Part shown: piece by piece, positions 1 through 5,483 of the stretch
How positions within the stretch are numbered: the stretch's first letter is position 1
Layout of the letters: each line of letters opens with the position of its first letter
Assembly (NCBI GenBank): GCA_025966215.1
Contig: JAOPVM010000228.1
Span: 1-6,858, forward strand
Direction of reading: 5' to 3'
DNA length: 6,858 nucleotides
DNA from: Klenkia sp.
GTDB lineage: Bacteria; Actinomycetota; Actinomycetes; Mycobacteriales; Geodermatophilaceae
The notes under the pieces: model-generated
What the model saw: only the letters and a program-made list of their open reading frames with translations
The model's database searches: none
Told to the model about the DNA's origin: nothing
Made by a program: the position numbers and the translations under genes

Positions 1-671
1 AGGTGTCCACCGGGGACGGGCCGATCGCCCGCCGGCTGCGCGCCCGGGTGGAGAAGGCCGGCTCGGCCGAGCACCGCCCCCGCGACGTCACCGGGGAGCC
101 CGGCCGGACGGCGCGGGTGGCCCCCGGGGTGGTCTGCGTGGTCAGCGGGCACACCGCGCTGGTCTCCTTCACCGACCTGCCCGGCCGGGCCACCATCGAG
201 CAGATCGAACAGCGCTGGCCCGACCTGCTCCCCCGGCTCGTCGACCACGCCGGGGTCGGGTTCGTGCTGGTGCAGACCGCGGAGTTCGGGCCCGTGGTGC
301 TCGGCCGGGACGGGTTGCGCCGGCTGGACTCCGGCGTGGTGATCGGCACCGACCCGCTGGTGCCCTACGGCGAGCACGCCGCGGCCCTGGTGGCCCGCGC
401 CTCGACCTTCCCGCACTGCGCCGACCTGATGATCAACAGCCGGTACGACCCGGAGACCGACGAGGCCTCCCCCTTCGAGCCGCACGTCGGCTCGCACGGC
501 GGGCTCGGCGGGCCGCAGCAGCACGGGTTCCTGGTGTACCCGTCGTCCTTCGCCCCGCCCGGGGAGGTCGTCGGCGCCGAGGCCCTGCACCGGGTCTTCC
601 GCGGCTGGCTCACCGACCTGGGTCACCCCGACCCACGCGCCGCCGCGCCGGTGCAGGCGGCCGGCGGGTGA
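1..671 (+). CDS. C-terminal part of alkaline-phosphatase-superfamily (phage-holin-type) membrane phosphodiesterase, 5' partial
   Basis: The reading frame is open from the left edge (first whole codon at base 3) to a TGA at 669-671, leaving 222 visible residues. The GTG at base 3 is simply the first codon in view; the real start lies upstream. The fragment has the look of the C-terminal half of actinobacterial 'phage holin family' proteins, in which membrane helices precede an alkaline-phosphatase/type I phosphodiesterase domain. Visible landmarks are a beta-rich stretch around residues 44-60 (VVSGHTALVSFTDLPGR), GVGFVLV near 85-90, an NSRYD motif near 145-149, and GSHGGLGG at 163-170. The SHGG histidine is the likely metal ligand of the phosphatase fold. 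No signal peptide or membrane helix lies in the visible part. Substrate is unknown. The family assignment rests on remembered motif similarity and is moderately sure; the missing N-terminus would settle it. Confidence 0.7.
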   Translation, partial: VSTGDGPIARRLRARVEKAGSAEHRPRDVTGEPGRTARVAPGVVCVVSGHTALVSFTDLPGRATIEQIEQRWPDLLPRLVDHAGVGFVLVQTAEFGPVVLGRDGLRRLDSGVVIGTDPLVPYGEHAAALVARASTFPHCADLMINSRYDPETDEASPFEPHVGSHGGLGGPQQHGFLVYPSSFAPPGEVVGAEALHRVFRGWLTDLGHPDPRAAAPVQAAGG

Positions 672-773
672 ACGACCGGTGGACGGCGGGAACGGCCTGG
701 TCAGGCTCCGTTACGGGCGTGTGCCCGGCGCCGCGCCGGACGTGAAGATCAGGTGAACCGGCCCCGGTGGACG
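667..773 (+). repeat. Imperfect direct repeat flanking the gap before gpgS
   Basis: GGTGAAC followed by CCGGTGGACG occurs at 667-685, spanning the stop of the upstream phosphatase, and again at 752-773, just before gpgS. The two blocks are separated by 2 bases in the first copy and by 5 in the second. The seventeen matching bases could be a remnant of a duplication, or chance in GC-rich DNA. No function is evident. Confidence 0.4.
725..739. terminator. 15-bp GC palindrome upstream of gpgS: possible terminator or operator
   Basis: CCGGCGC, one central C, then GCGCCGG form a perfect inverted repeat. As RNA it would fold as a five-pair stem with a five-base loop. A second small hairpin, CGGGC-GTGT-GCCCG at 714-727, partly overlaps it. 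No U-tract follows. The position, about 55 bp past the phosphatase stop and about 50 bp before gpgS, fits either a factor-assisted terminator or a regulator site. Confidence 0.3.
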
Positions 774-777
774 CGAC

Positions 778-785
778 AGGAGAGG
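778..785 (+). promoter_or_regulatory. Shine-Dalgarno sequence that decides the gpgS start
   Basis: AGGAGAGG ends five bases before the GTG at 791. It lies inside the reading frame if the upstream GTG at 767 were used, so it argues for the start at 791. The ATG at 809 has no comparable upstream sequence. Confidence 0.6.
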
Positions 786-790
786 CAGGG

Positions 791-1792
791 GTGTCTGACA
801 GTGGGCGCATGAGACCCGACGCCCGCGCCTGGTTCGAGCACCGCACCACCTCGGCCACCTCCCTGGCCGAGATCGACGTCCCCGCCCTGCTCGCGGCCAA
901 GCGCCGCGGGGGCCACCGGATCTCGGTCGTGCTCCCCGCGCGGAACGAGGCGGCCACGGTCGGCGGGCTGGTCCACGACCTGGTCACCCGCTGGGTCACC
1001 GCCGTGCCCCTGGTCGACGAGGTCCTGGTGATGGACTCCGACTCCACCGACGACACCGCGGCGATCGCCCGGGCCGCCGGCGCCGACGTGGTGGCCACCG
1101 CCGACGTGCTGCCGGGCCACGGGTCGCGCCGCGGCAAGGGCGAGGCGCTGTGGAAGTCGCTGGCCGCCACCACCGGTGACCTGGTCGTGTTCATCGACTC
1201 CGACCTGCTCAACGACGTCAGCCACTACGTGCCCGGCCTGCTCGGCCCGCTGCTCACCGACCCCCGGGTCGACTACGTCAAGGGCTGCTACACCCGCCCG
1301 CTGACCGTGCACGGCGAGGTGCGCGCGGGCGGTGGCGGCCGGGTCACCGAGCTCACCGCGCGGCCACTGCTCAACGCCCTGTGGCCCGAGCTCGCCGGCT
1401 TCGTGCAGCCGCTGGGCGGGGAGTACGCCGGACGGCGCTCGGCCCTGGAGCAGGTGCCCTTCGTCTCCGGCTACGGCGTGGAGGTGGGCCTGCTGGTCGA
1501 CCTGCTGCAGGTCTGCGGGCTGTCCGGCCTGGCCCAGGTCGACCTGGGCACCCGGGTGCACTCGCACCAGACCGACGAGGCGCTCGGCGCGATGGCCGGC
1601 CAGATCCTGTCCACCGTGCTGACCCGCGCCCAGCGCGGCAACCGGCACCGCTGGGCACCCGGTGGGCTGCTCACCCAGTTCGCCCACGACGGCGAGGGCT
1701 TCGTGCCCACCAGCATCCCGGTCGCGGTGGACCAGCGGCCGCCGATGGTGACCGTGGCCGACTACGTCGAGCGGTTCGCCGCCGTCGGCTGA
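791..1792 (+). CDS. gpgS: Glucosyl-3-phosphoglycerate synthase (GT81 family)
   Basis: This enzyme transfers glucose from an NDP-glucose to 3-phosphoglycerate, giving glucosyl-3-phosphoglycerate. That is the first step to glucosylglycerate and, in mycobacteria, to methylglucose lipopolysaccharides. The 333-residue product (GTG at 791, behind AGGAGAGG) is close to the 324 residues of mycobacterial GpgS. In order it shows PARNE at 49-53 (nucleotide-binding start of the GT-A fold), MDSDSTDDT at 81-89, GKGEALWKS at 115-123, the metal-binding DSD at 136-138 in VFIDSDLL, GCYTRP at 165-170 (acceptor loop), GYGVEVGLLVDL around 227-238 and RVHSHQ at 255-260, whose histidine matches the conserved late histidine of the family. 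The cognate phosphatase (gpgP) is not in the window. Upstream is the phosphatase-fold gene in the same direction with a gap of about 120 bp, so independent transcription is plausible. Starts at 767 (341 aa) or 809 (327 aa) remain possible. Confidence 0.93.
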   Translation: MSDSGRMRPDARAWFEHRTTSATSLAEIDVPALLAAKRRGGHRISVVLPARNEAATVGGLVHDLVTRWVTAVPLVDEVLVMDSDSTDDTAAIARAAGADVVATADVLPGHGSRRGKGEALWKSLAATTGDLVVFIDSDLLNDVSHYVPGLLGPLLTDPRVDYVKGCYTRPLTVHGEVRAGGGGRVTELTARPLLNALWPELAGFVQPLGGEYAGRRSALEQVPFVSGYGVEVGLLVDLLQVCGLSGLAQVDLGTRVHSHQTDEALGAMAGQILSTVLTRAQRGNRHRWAPGGLLTQFAHDGEGFVPTSIPVAVDQRPPMVTVADYVERFAAVG

Positions 1793-1809
1793 CCGCTCAG
1801 GGGCCCGAC
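1784..1809. terminator. Hairpin formed by the two convergent stop codons (possible bidirectional terminator)
   Basis: gpgS and the minus-strand lipoprotein gene end with only CCGC between their stops. CTGA-CCGC-TCAG makes a four-pair stem. GTCGG (1784-1788) and CCGAC (1805-1809) can extend it across a four-base bulge. There is no U-tract. It could act as a weak shared terminator; without it the two transcripts must overlap. Confidence 0.35.
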
Positions 1810-2090
1810 GTCGTCCGCTGCGCGCAGTCGACCAGCAGCGCGTCGGCCACGGCCAGGTCCTCGACGTCGAGCTCCACGTCGGCGCCCTCGTCGTCCACCG
1901 CGCCCTGCTCGGCGAAGGTGTCCAGCGTGCTGCCGGAGACGTCGGCGTCCAGCAGGCCCGCGGCGAAGCAGTCGGCCAGCGCGACCGGGGCACCGTCCTC
2001 CTGCAGGGCCGCGCTGATCGTCGACGCCGCCGGCGGGCCGCCACACCCGGCGAGCAGCAGCGCGCCGGCCAGCAGCAGGGGCCTCCTCAC
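1797..2090 (-). CDS. Small predicted lipoprotein, function unknown
   Basis: This is a 97-residue protein starting with GTG at 2090-2088. It opens with two arginines and a short hydrophobic stretch ending in a lipobox, LLLAGC, so cleavage before C16 and lipid attachment are expected, placing it on the outer face of the membrane. The mature part is about 80 residues, very acidic, with two cysteines (C41 and C89) that could form a disulfide. I do not recognise a named domain, although LADCFAAGLLDADVSGSTLD resembles small secreted actinobacterial proteins of unknown role. Its start overlaps the TGA of the upstream DUF427 gene as GTGA, and GAGGTG lies eight bases before it, so it should be translated as the second gene of that operon. 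The lipobox and the perfect coupling make the start convincing. Confidence 0.8.
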   Translation of the reverse strand: MRRPLLLAGALLLAGCGGPPAASTISAALQEDGAPVALADCFAAGLLDADVSGSTLDTFAEQGAVDDEGADVELDVEDLAVADALLVDCAQRTTSGP

Positions 2091-2884
2091 CCGACCCGCA
2101 CCTCGACGTCGTCGGCGGAGTCGTCGACACCCCAGTACCCGGCCACGGCCTGGGCCTCGGGGAAGGCCGCCACGTAGGACCACAGCAGGTCCTCGCGCCG
2201 GGCGCCGTCGACGGTGAGGTGCGCGTAGCTCGCGACGCCCTTGTAGGGGCACTCGCTGCGGGTGTCCGAGGCCGTGAGCAGGGTCGGGTCGACCGACTCG
2301 CGGGGCAGGTACCAGCGGGTGGGCAGGCCGGTCTCGTACAGCGCGAGGGCCCGGTCGGTCTCGGCGACGACCGTCCCGCCGACGGTGACGGTGACCGCGC
2401 GGCTGCTGCGCCGGGTGTCGACCCGGTGGAAGGGGTCGCGGGGGTGGCCGCCGAGGACCAGCTCGTCCTCCTCGTACCAGGCGTCCAGCTTCCCGAAGGA
2501 GAAGGCGACCAGCCCGGCGAGCTCGGGGACGCCCTCCACCGGCTCCGGGTAGCCCCAGACGGCGTCCTCCACGACCCGGTCGCCGACGGTCAGCGACCAG
2601 TAGACGGCGTCGCCCTTGAACGGGCAGTGCGTGCTGGTGGCGGTCGGGGTGAGCAGGTCGAACCGGACGTCCTCGCGCGGGACGTACCACTGGGGCAGCA
2701 GGGCGCTCTCGTGCAGCAGCACCGCCCGCTCGGTGTCCACGACGGTCCGACCGGCCAGGACACCACGCACCCGCTGCGGGACGCCGTGCAGGTAGAGCAG
2801 GTGGGCCGGGGCGCCGGACAGGTCGACGTTGAACCGCCCACGGTTGGCGTGCGCGAGCGGCCCGGGGCCGGTGGTCAGCGACAT
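2087..2884 (-). CDS. Tandem DUF427 domain protein
   Basis: This 265-residue cytoplasmic protein has two copies of the DUF427 fold, at roughly residues 37-130 and 162-255. Each copy has the same order of motifs: a G-TVV-ET/DTERA strand, HES/YET, WYVPRED or WYLPRES (66-72 and 191-197), HCPFKG or ECPYKG (86-91 and 211-216), a strand with W/Y, then AVWGYPEP or LLWSYVAA. The linker at about 145-160 is rich in Arg, His and Asp. DUF427 proteins are widespread in actinobacteria and proteobacteria and have no settled function; single-domain members are about 90-120 residues, so this is the duplicated form. The cysteine and lysine in the C-P-F/Y-K-G motif are kept in both halves. The start is ATG, with GGGGGGAG ten bases upstream. 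It is the first gene of an operon with the lipoprotein gene. Confidence 0.88.
   Translation of the reverse strand: MSLTTGPGPLAHANRGRFNVDLSGAPAHLLYLHGVPQRVRGVLAGRTVVDTERAVLLHESALLPQWYVPREDVRFDLLTPTATSTHCPFKGDAVYWSLTVGDRVVEDAVWGYPEPVEGVPELAGLVAFSFGKLDAWYEEDELVLGGHPRDPFHRVDTRRSSRAVTVTVGGTVVAETDRALALYETGLPTRWYLPRESVDPTLLTASDTRSECPYKGVASYAHLTVDGARREDLLWSYVAAFPEAQAVAGYWGVDDSADDVEVRVG
2099..2104 (-). promoter_or_regulatory. Shine-Dalgarno of the lipoprotein gene
   Basis: GAGGTG sits inside the last codons of the DUF427 gene, eight bases before the overlapping GTG start. It supports that start and translational coupling. Confidence 0.55.
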
Positions 2885-2894
2885 GCCGCACAGT

Positions 2895-2902
2895 CTCCCC
2901 CC
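2895..2902 (-). promoter_or_regulatory. Shine-Dalgarno of the DUF427 gene
   Basis: On the minus strand GGGGGGAG lies ten bases before the ATG at 2884. It lies in the 59-bp divergent gap shared with the DUF5946-like gene. A GACTGT box five bases before the ATG would be an alternative leaderless reading, but it has one base too few for the usual spacing. Confidence 0.45.
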
Positions 2903-2931
2903 GGCGGCGCGCGGGCCGGAGGTGCGTGCGG

Positions 2932-2937
2932 CAGGAT
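2932..2937 (+). promoter_or_regulatory. Candidate -10 box for a leaderless transcript of the DUF5946-like gene
   Basis: CAGGAT is followed by exactly six bases (CGCCGG) and the GTG at 2944, so it occupies -12 to -7 if transcription starts on the initiator G. The AGGA inside it could instead be a weak Shine-Dalgarno. No clear -35 hexamer is visible. Confidence 0.45.
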
Positions 2938-2943
2938 CGCCGG

Positions 2944-3402
2944 GTGCCGTCTGAACCGCCGCCGGATGCCGGCCCTCCGGCGCTGCCCGAGCCCTCGGGC
3001 ATGGTCTCGCGCTGCCCCGGTTGCGGCGCCGTGCTGGCCGCCGTCCCCGGTCTCGAGGTCCGGCACGACGGCGCCTCCCCCGCCTGCACCCGGCTCTTCG
3101 ACGTCACCGTGCGCGGGCTGCGCGACGAGGCACCCAGCGACCTGCGGGCCGCCGGCGTGCTGGAACTGGCCGAGGCCACCTACGACGCCCAGCACCCGCT
3201 CGGGGACGACGTGGCGGCGCTGACCCGGCTGCAGGAGGTGGCGGGCACGGGACCGGCGGGGCCCGCCGTCCGGCCCGAGCAGTGGACGACGACGGTCGCC
3301 GACGTCGCCGCCGACCTCGACGTCGTGGACCTGCCGGCGCTGGTCCGCTCCTGGTCGGCTGCGGTGGTCGGGGACTGGACGGGCGTCGAGACCCGCCGCT
3401 GA
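2944..3402 (+). CDS. Small CPxC protein, probable DUF5946 family
   Basis: The protein is 152 residues, soluble, with a Pro-rich start followed by CPGCG at 24-28, ASPACTRLF at 45-52, and a conserved-looking YDAQHP at 80-85. This order (CPGC, a later Cys in a SPxC context, then AQHP) matches what I recall of DUF5946 proteins, a family of unknown role. C24, C27, C48 and H84 could together bind zinc, which is inference. The C-terminal third has several Asp-Val-rich repeats and ends in a tryptophan-containing helix. The GTG at 2944 is chosen because CAGGAT lies at the right distance for a leaderless start or weak ribosome site. An upstream GTG at 2926 has its GGAGG too close, and ATG at 3001 would leave four residues before CPGC. 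It is divergent from the DUF427 operon across 59 bp and converges on tetR. Confidence 0.75.
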   Translation: MPSEPPPDAGPPALPEPSGMVSRCPGCGAVLAAVPGLEVRHDGASPACTRLFDVTVRGLRDEAPSDLRAAGVLELAEATYDAQHPLGDDVAALTRLQEVAGTGPAGPAVRPEQWTTTVADVAADLDVVDLPALVRSWSAAVVGDWTGVETRR

Positions 3403-3422
3403 CGAGCGTCTCGGTGCGGTGG

Positions 3423-3445
3423 GACCGGCCGCGCAGCGCCGGGTC
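3423..3445. terminator. Weak hairpin between convergent DUF5946-like gene and tetR
   Basis: GACCGGC (3423-3429) can pair with GCCGGGTC (3438-3445), with one bulged base and an eight-base loop. It overlaps the tetR stop codon. No U-tract follows on either strand. A bidirectional terminator role is possible but weakly supported. Confidence 0.25.
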
Positions 3446-4067
3446 AGGCGGAGAGCGCCGGCGCCGGCTCGACGACGGGCAACAGCACCTCGGCCACCAG
3501 CTCGTCGACCTGGGCAGCGGTCAGCGGCACCGCGAAGGCCGTGCAGCGCTCCCACCACAGGGCCTGGACCAGCGTGCCCAGCAGTGCCCGCCGGTTCTCC
3601 GGGACGACGACGCCCCGGTCGGCCGAGCGGTCGGTGATCTCGGCGAGCACCGCCGCCAGCGGCTGGACGACCGCCGCGTCGAGCCCGGCGCGCAGCTCGG
3701 GGTCGTGCCGGGCGGCACCGACCAGGCTGGCCACGGCGCGCTCCTCACGGTTCAACGGACGGGTCCAGGGGCCCAGCAGCTCGGTGAGGTCGCCGCGCAG
3801 CGAGCCCGAGTCCCCGGGGGTGCGGACCAGCTGGAAGCCGGTGACGGCGTGCCGGGCCAGCGCGGACATGGTGGGCCAGCGCCGGTAGATGCCGGCCTTG
3901 CCGGCGCGGGCCCGGGCGGCGACCCGGTCGCTGTTGAGCCGTCCCCAGCCCTCGTCGGCCAGGATGTCGACCGCCACCGAGGTCAGCTGGTCGCTCAGCT
4001 CGGGGCTCAGCGGCCGTCCCGGGGAACGCACCAGGGTCGGTGCAGGAGCGTCGTCGGCGGTGGTCAC
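3444..4067 (-). CDS. TetR/AcrR family transcriptional regulator
   Basis: This is a 207-residue one-component repressor-type protein. The N-terminal TetR DNA-binding domain spans roughly residues 20-75: helix 1 in SPELSDQLTSVAVDILADEG, then the helix-turn-helix from LNSDRVAARA to GKAGIYRRWPTM (44-67). The IYRRWP segment is the typical recognition-helix end. The C-terminal ligand and dimerisation domain (about 85-200) includes NREERAVASLVGAARHDPELR and a tryptophan pair at 171-172 that could line a hydrophobic pocket. The ligand cannot be told from sequence. The start is GTG at 4067; a nearby ATG at 4075 is out of frame and hits a stop after three codons. A 24-bp palindrome just upstream overlaps its candidate -10 box, so autorepression is likely. 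No transporter or enzyme gene sits in the usual divergent position: the upstream neighbours, menB and the small gene, run in the same direction. Confidence 0.9.
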   Translation of the reverse strand: MTTADDAPAPTLVRSPGRPLSPELSDQLTSVAVDILADEGWGRLNSDRVAARARAGKAGIYRRWPTMSALARHAVTGFQLVRTPGDSGSLRGDLTELLGPWTRPLNREERAVASLVGAARHDPELRAGLDAAVVQPLAAVLAEITDRSADRGVVVPENRRALLGTLVQALWWERCTAFAVPLTAAQVDELVAEVLLPVVEPAPALSA

Positions 4068-4073
4068 GGGCCC

Positions 4074-4079
4074 ATGGTG
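4074..4079 (-). promoter_or_regulatory. Candidate -10 box of a leaderless tetR transcript
   Basis: On the minus strand CACCAT is followed by six bases (GGGCCC) and the GTG start. It overlaps the last four bases of the palindrome at 4076-4099. The GGAGG at 4084-4080 is twelve bases from the GTG, rather far for a Shine-Dalgarno. Confidence 0.4.
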
Positions 4080-4099
4080 CCTCCAGGACTGGAGTCACC
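4076..4099. promoter_or_regulatory. 24-bp palindrome, candidate TetR autoregulatory operator
   Basis: The arms GGTGnCTCCAG and CTGGAGnCACC surround two central bases; 20 of 24 positions obey the symmetry. It ends nine bases upstream of the tetR start codon and, if transcription starts there, spans about -32 to -9. A repressor bound here would block polymerase. Size and symmetry are typical of operators bound by TetR dimers. Binding by this particular regulator is inference. Confidence 0.65.
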
Positions 4100-4166
4100 A
4101 CAACGACCGACGGAACGCAATCCGGCGTGTCCCTTACATCGTCAGTCCGGCATCACGTTGGGTAAC

Positions 4167-4177
4167 GAAACTGTTTC
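4167..4177. promoter_or_regulatory. Short GAAAC-T-GTTTC palindrome in the tetR upstream region
   Basis: This perfect 11-bp inverted repeat lies in the most AT-rich stretch of the window, about 100 bp upstream of tetR and 37 bp past the stop of the small menB-linked gene. CGTT-GGGT-AACG at 4156-4167 abuts it. Motifs of this kind are common TetR-type operators, but it could equally be a weak hairpin downstream of the menB operon. Confidence 0.35.
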
Positions 4178-4213
4178 TCAGCGTGTTCGACCCGCCCCGT
4201 TCAGCCGTCCCGA

Positions 4214-4531
4214 TCAGCCCGCTGCGGACTCCACGTGGACCCGGATCCCGGCGCCGCCCTCGACCACCCAGCCGTGCTGCTCGGCGTAGCCGAGCATCCC
4301 CGCCCAGGCTCCCGCCCACCCCGCGTCCCGGGTCTGCGCCTGCGCAGCGGTCCGCAGCCCGGCGGTGTCGAGCACCGCGTCGTCCGGCCCGTCCATCCGG
4401 CCCAGCCCGGCGGCCCGCAGCGCCGCGTCAGCCTCCGCGGCGTCGACCACCCCCAGCGCCAGGTGCAACCTCGTGAGGTCGTCCACGTCGACCACCCGGA
4501 CGTCGTCCGGACCCAACACCTCGACGATCAC
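4214..4531 (-). CDS. Small uncharacterised protein coupled to menB
   Basis: The product is 105 residues starting with GTG at 4531. I do not recognise a family. It is acidic, with no signal peptide or membrane segment. The N-terminal part (about 1-30) looks like strand-turn-helix (VEVLGPDDVRVVDVDDLTRLHLALG), the middle is Ala/Asp-rich helix, and the end holds a tryptophan- and glycine-rich stretch, GWAGAWAGMLGYAEQHGWVVEGG, with four tryptophans between 72 and 88. The reading frame is supported by GAGGAGG five bases before the GTG, by a start only 10 bp after the menB stop, and by balanced amino-acid composition. That spacing implies co-translation with menB. A role in menaquinone synthesis is guilt by association only. 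Its stop is followed by the tetR promoter region. Confidence 0.75.
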   Translation of the reverse strand: MIVEVLGPDDVRVVDVDDLTRLHLALGVVDAAEADAALRAAGLGRMDGPDDAVLDTAGLRTAAQAQTRDAGWAGAWAGMLGYAEQHGWVVEGGAGIRVHVESAAG

Positions 4532-4536
4532 GTGCG

Positions 4537-4543
4537 CCTCCTC
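4537..4543 (-). promoter_or_regulatory. Shine-Dalgarno of the menB-linked small gene, overlapping the menB stop
   Basis: GAGGAGG begins inside the menB TGA and ends five bases before the GTG at 4531. It is the strongest ribosome site in the window, fixes the start of the small gene and supports coupling to menB. Confidence 0.7.
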
Positions 4544-5432
4544 AGACGTGCCAGGGGAACCGGCTGAAGTCCGCCGGCCGCTTCTCCAGGAAGGAGTCCC
4601 GCCCCTCGACGGCCTCCTCGGCCATGTAGGCCAGCCGGGTGGTCTCCCCGGCGAACAGCTGCTGCCCGACGAGCCCGTCGTCGATGGCGTTGAAGGAGTA
4701 CTTGAGCATCCGCTGCGCGGTCGGGCTCTTGGCCACGATCCGCCGGCCCCAGTCCAGGGCGGTGGCCTCCAGCTCGGCGTGCGGGACGACGGCGTTGACC
4801 ATGCCCATCCGGTGCGCGTCGGCCGCGGAGTACTCCTCGCCCAGGAAGAAGATCTCCCGGGCGAACTTCTGCCCGACCTGACGGGCCAGGTACGCCGAGC
4901 CGAACCCGCCGTCGAAGCTGCCGACGTCGGCGTCGGTCTGCTTGAACCGGGCGTGCTCGGCACTGGCCAGGGTCAGGTCGCTGACCACGTGCAGGCTGTG
5001 CCCCCCGCCGGCCGCCCAGCCCGGGACGACGGCGACGACCACCTTGGGCATGAAGCGGATCATCCGCTGCACCTCCAGGATGTGCAGCCGCCCGCTCACC
5101 CCGGCGCCGGCCTCGTAGCCGTACCTCCCGCGCACCCGCTGGTCGCCACCGGAGCAGAAGGCCCAGCCGCCGTCCTTCGCGCTGGGCCCGTTGCCGGTCA
5201 GCAGCACGCAGCCGACGTCGGTGGCCAGCCGGGCGTGCTCCATGACCTGGAGCAGCTGGTCGACCGTCTGCGGCCGGAAGGCGTTGCGCACCTCGGGGCG
5301 GTCGAAGGCCACCCGCACGACCCCGGCGTCCACCGCGCGGTGGTAGGTCAGGTCGGTCAGGCCCTCGAAGCCCTCGACGGACTGCCAGGCGGTGGGGTCG
5401 AACGTCTCGGAGACGCCCTCGAGTGCACTCAC
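4542..5432 (-). CDS. menB: 1,4-dihydroxy-2-naphthoyl-CoA synthase
   Basis: MenB is a crotonase-fold enzyme that closes the second ring of o-succinylbenzoyl-CoA in menaquinone (vitamin K2) synthesis. The product has 296 residues and follows the M. tuberculosis enzyme closely: LTYHRAVDAGVVRVAFDRPE at 28-47, the oxyanion-hole and active-site loop GNGPSAKDGGWAFCSGGDQR at 80-99, GWAAGGGHSLHVVSDLTLAS at 138-157, QTDADVGSFDGG at 165-176, and a C-terminal RLAYM. D167, S172 and Y269 occupy the places of the mycobacterial catalytic residues Asp185, Ser190 and Tyr287, at a constant offset of 18. The protein is shorter than the mycobacterial one at the N-terminus and in the loop after residue 106. The GTG start has no Shine-Dalgarno but has TACGGT six bases upstream, suggesting a leaderless mRNA. 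No other men gene is in view; a small unknown gene follows by 10 bp. Confidence 0.97.
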   Translation of the reverse strand: MSALEGVSETFDPTAWQSVEGFEGLTDLTYHRAVDAGVVRVAFDRPEVRNAFRPQTVDQLLQVMEHARLATDVGCVLLTGNGPSAKDGGWAFCSGGDQRVRGRYGYEAGAGVSGRLHILEVQRMIRFMPKVVVAVVPGWAAGGGHSLHVVSDLTLASAEHARFKQTDADVGSFDGGFGSAYLARQVGQKFAREIFFLGEEYSAADAHRMGMVNAVVPHAELEATALDWGRRIVAKSPTAQRMLKYSFNAIDDGLVGQQLFAGETTRLAYMAEEAVEGRDSFLEKRPADFSRFPWHV

Positions 5433-5438
5433 CCGGCG

Positions 5439-5444
5439 ACCGTA
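5439..5444 (-). promoter_or_regulatory. Candidate -10 box for leaderless menB mRNA
   Basis: On the minus strand TACGGT matches the actinobacterial TANNNT pattern, and CGCCGG fills the six bases to the GTG. It lies exactly at -12 to -7 if transcription begins on the start codon. No Shine-Dalgarno is visible. The whole divergent gap to the EEP gene is 51 bp, so the two promoters would overlap. Confidence 0.55.
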
Positions 5445-5471
5445 GCCCGAGCGGGCCCGGCCCAGGACCCG

Positions 5472-5477
5472 CAGGGT
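5472..5477 (+). promoter_or_regulatory. Candidate -10 box or ribosome site of the EEP hydrolase gene
   Basis: CAGGGT precedes the ATG at 5484 by six bases (GGTCGC), the same geometry as menB and the DUF5946-like gene. The AGGG within it could also serve as a weak Shine-Dalgarno, so the two readings cannot be separated by eye. Confidence 0.35.
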
Positions 5478-5483
5478 GGTCGC

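Noticed and set aside
767..790. Upstream GTG at 767 as the gpgS start
   Set aside because: It would place the strong AGGAGAGG ribosome site inside the coding region and has no ribosome site of its own.
1797..3179. Long minus-strand frame covering the DUF427 gene and ending with the lipoprotein
   Set aside because: Only its last 97 codons look like protein; the rest is an Arg/Pro-rich shadow of the DUF427 frame.
4066..4075. Three-codon reading frame ATG-GGC-CCG-TGA on the minus strand, just before and overlapping the tetR start, with GGAGG upstream
   Set aside because: It could be read as a mini leader peptide, but the GGAGG to ATG gap is only four bases and such tiny frames arise easily; the -10 and operator reading explains the bases better.
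4365..5483. Long open plus-strand frame running antisense through menB into the EEP gene
   Set aside because: It is a GC-rich shadow of menB on the other strand; composition is Pro/Gly/Ala/Arg-biased, and the true EEP start is at 5484 where the fold begins.
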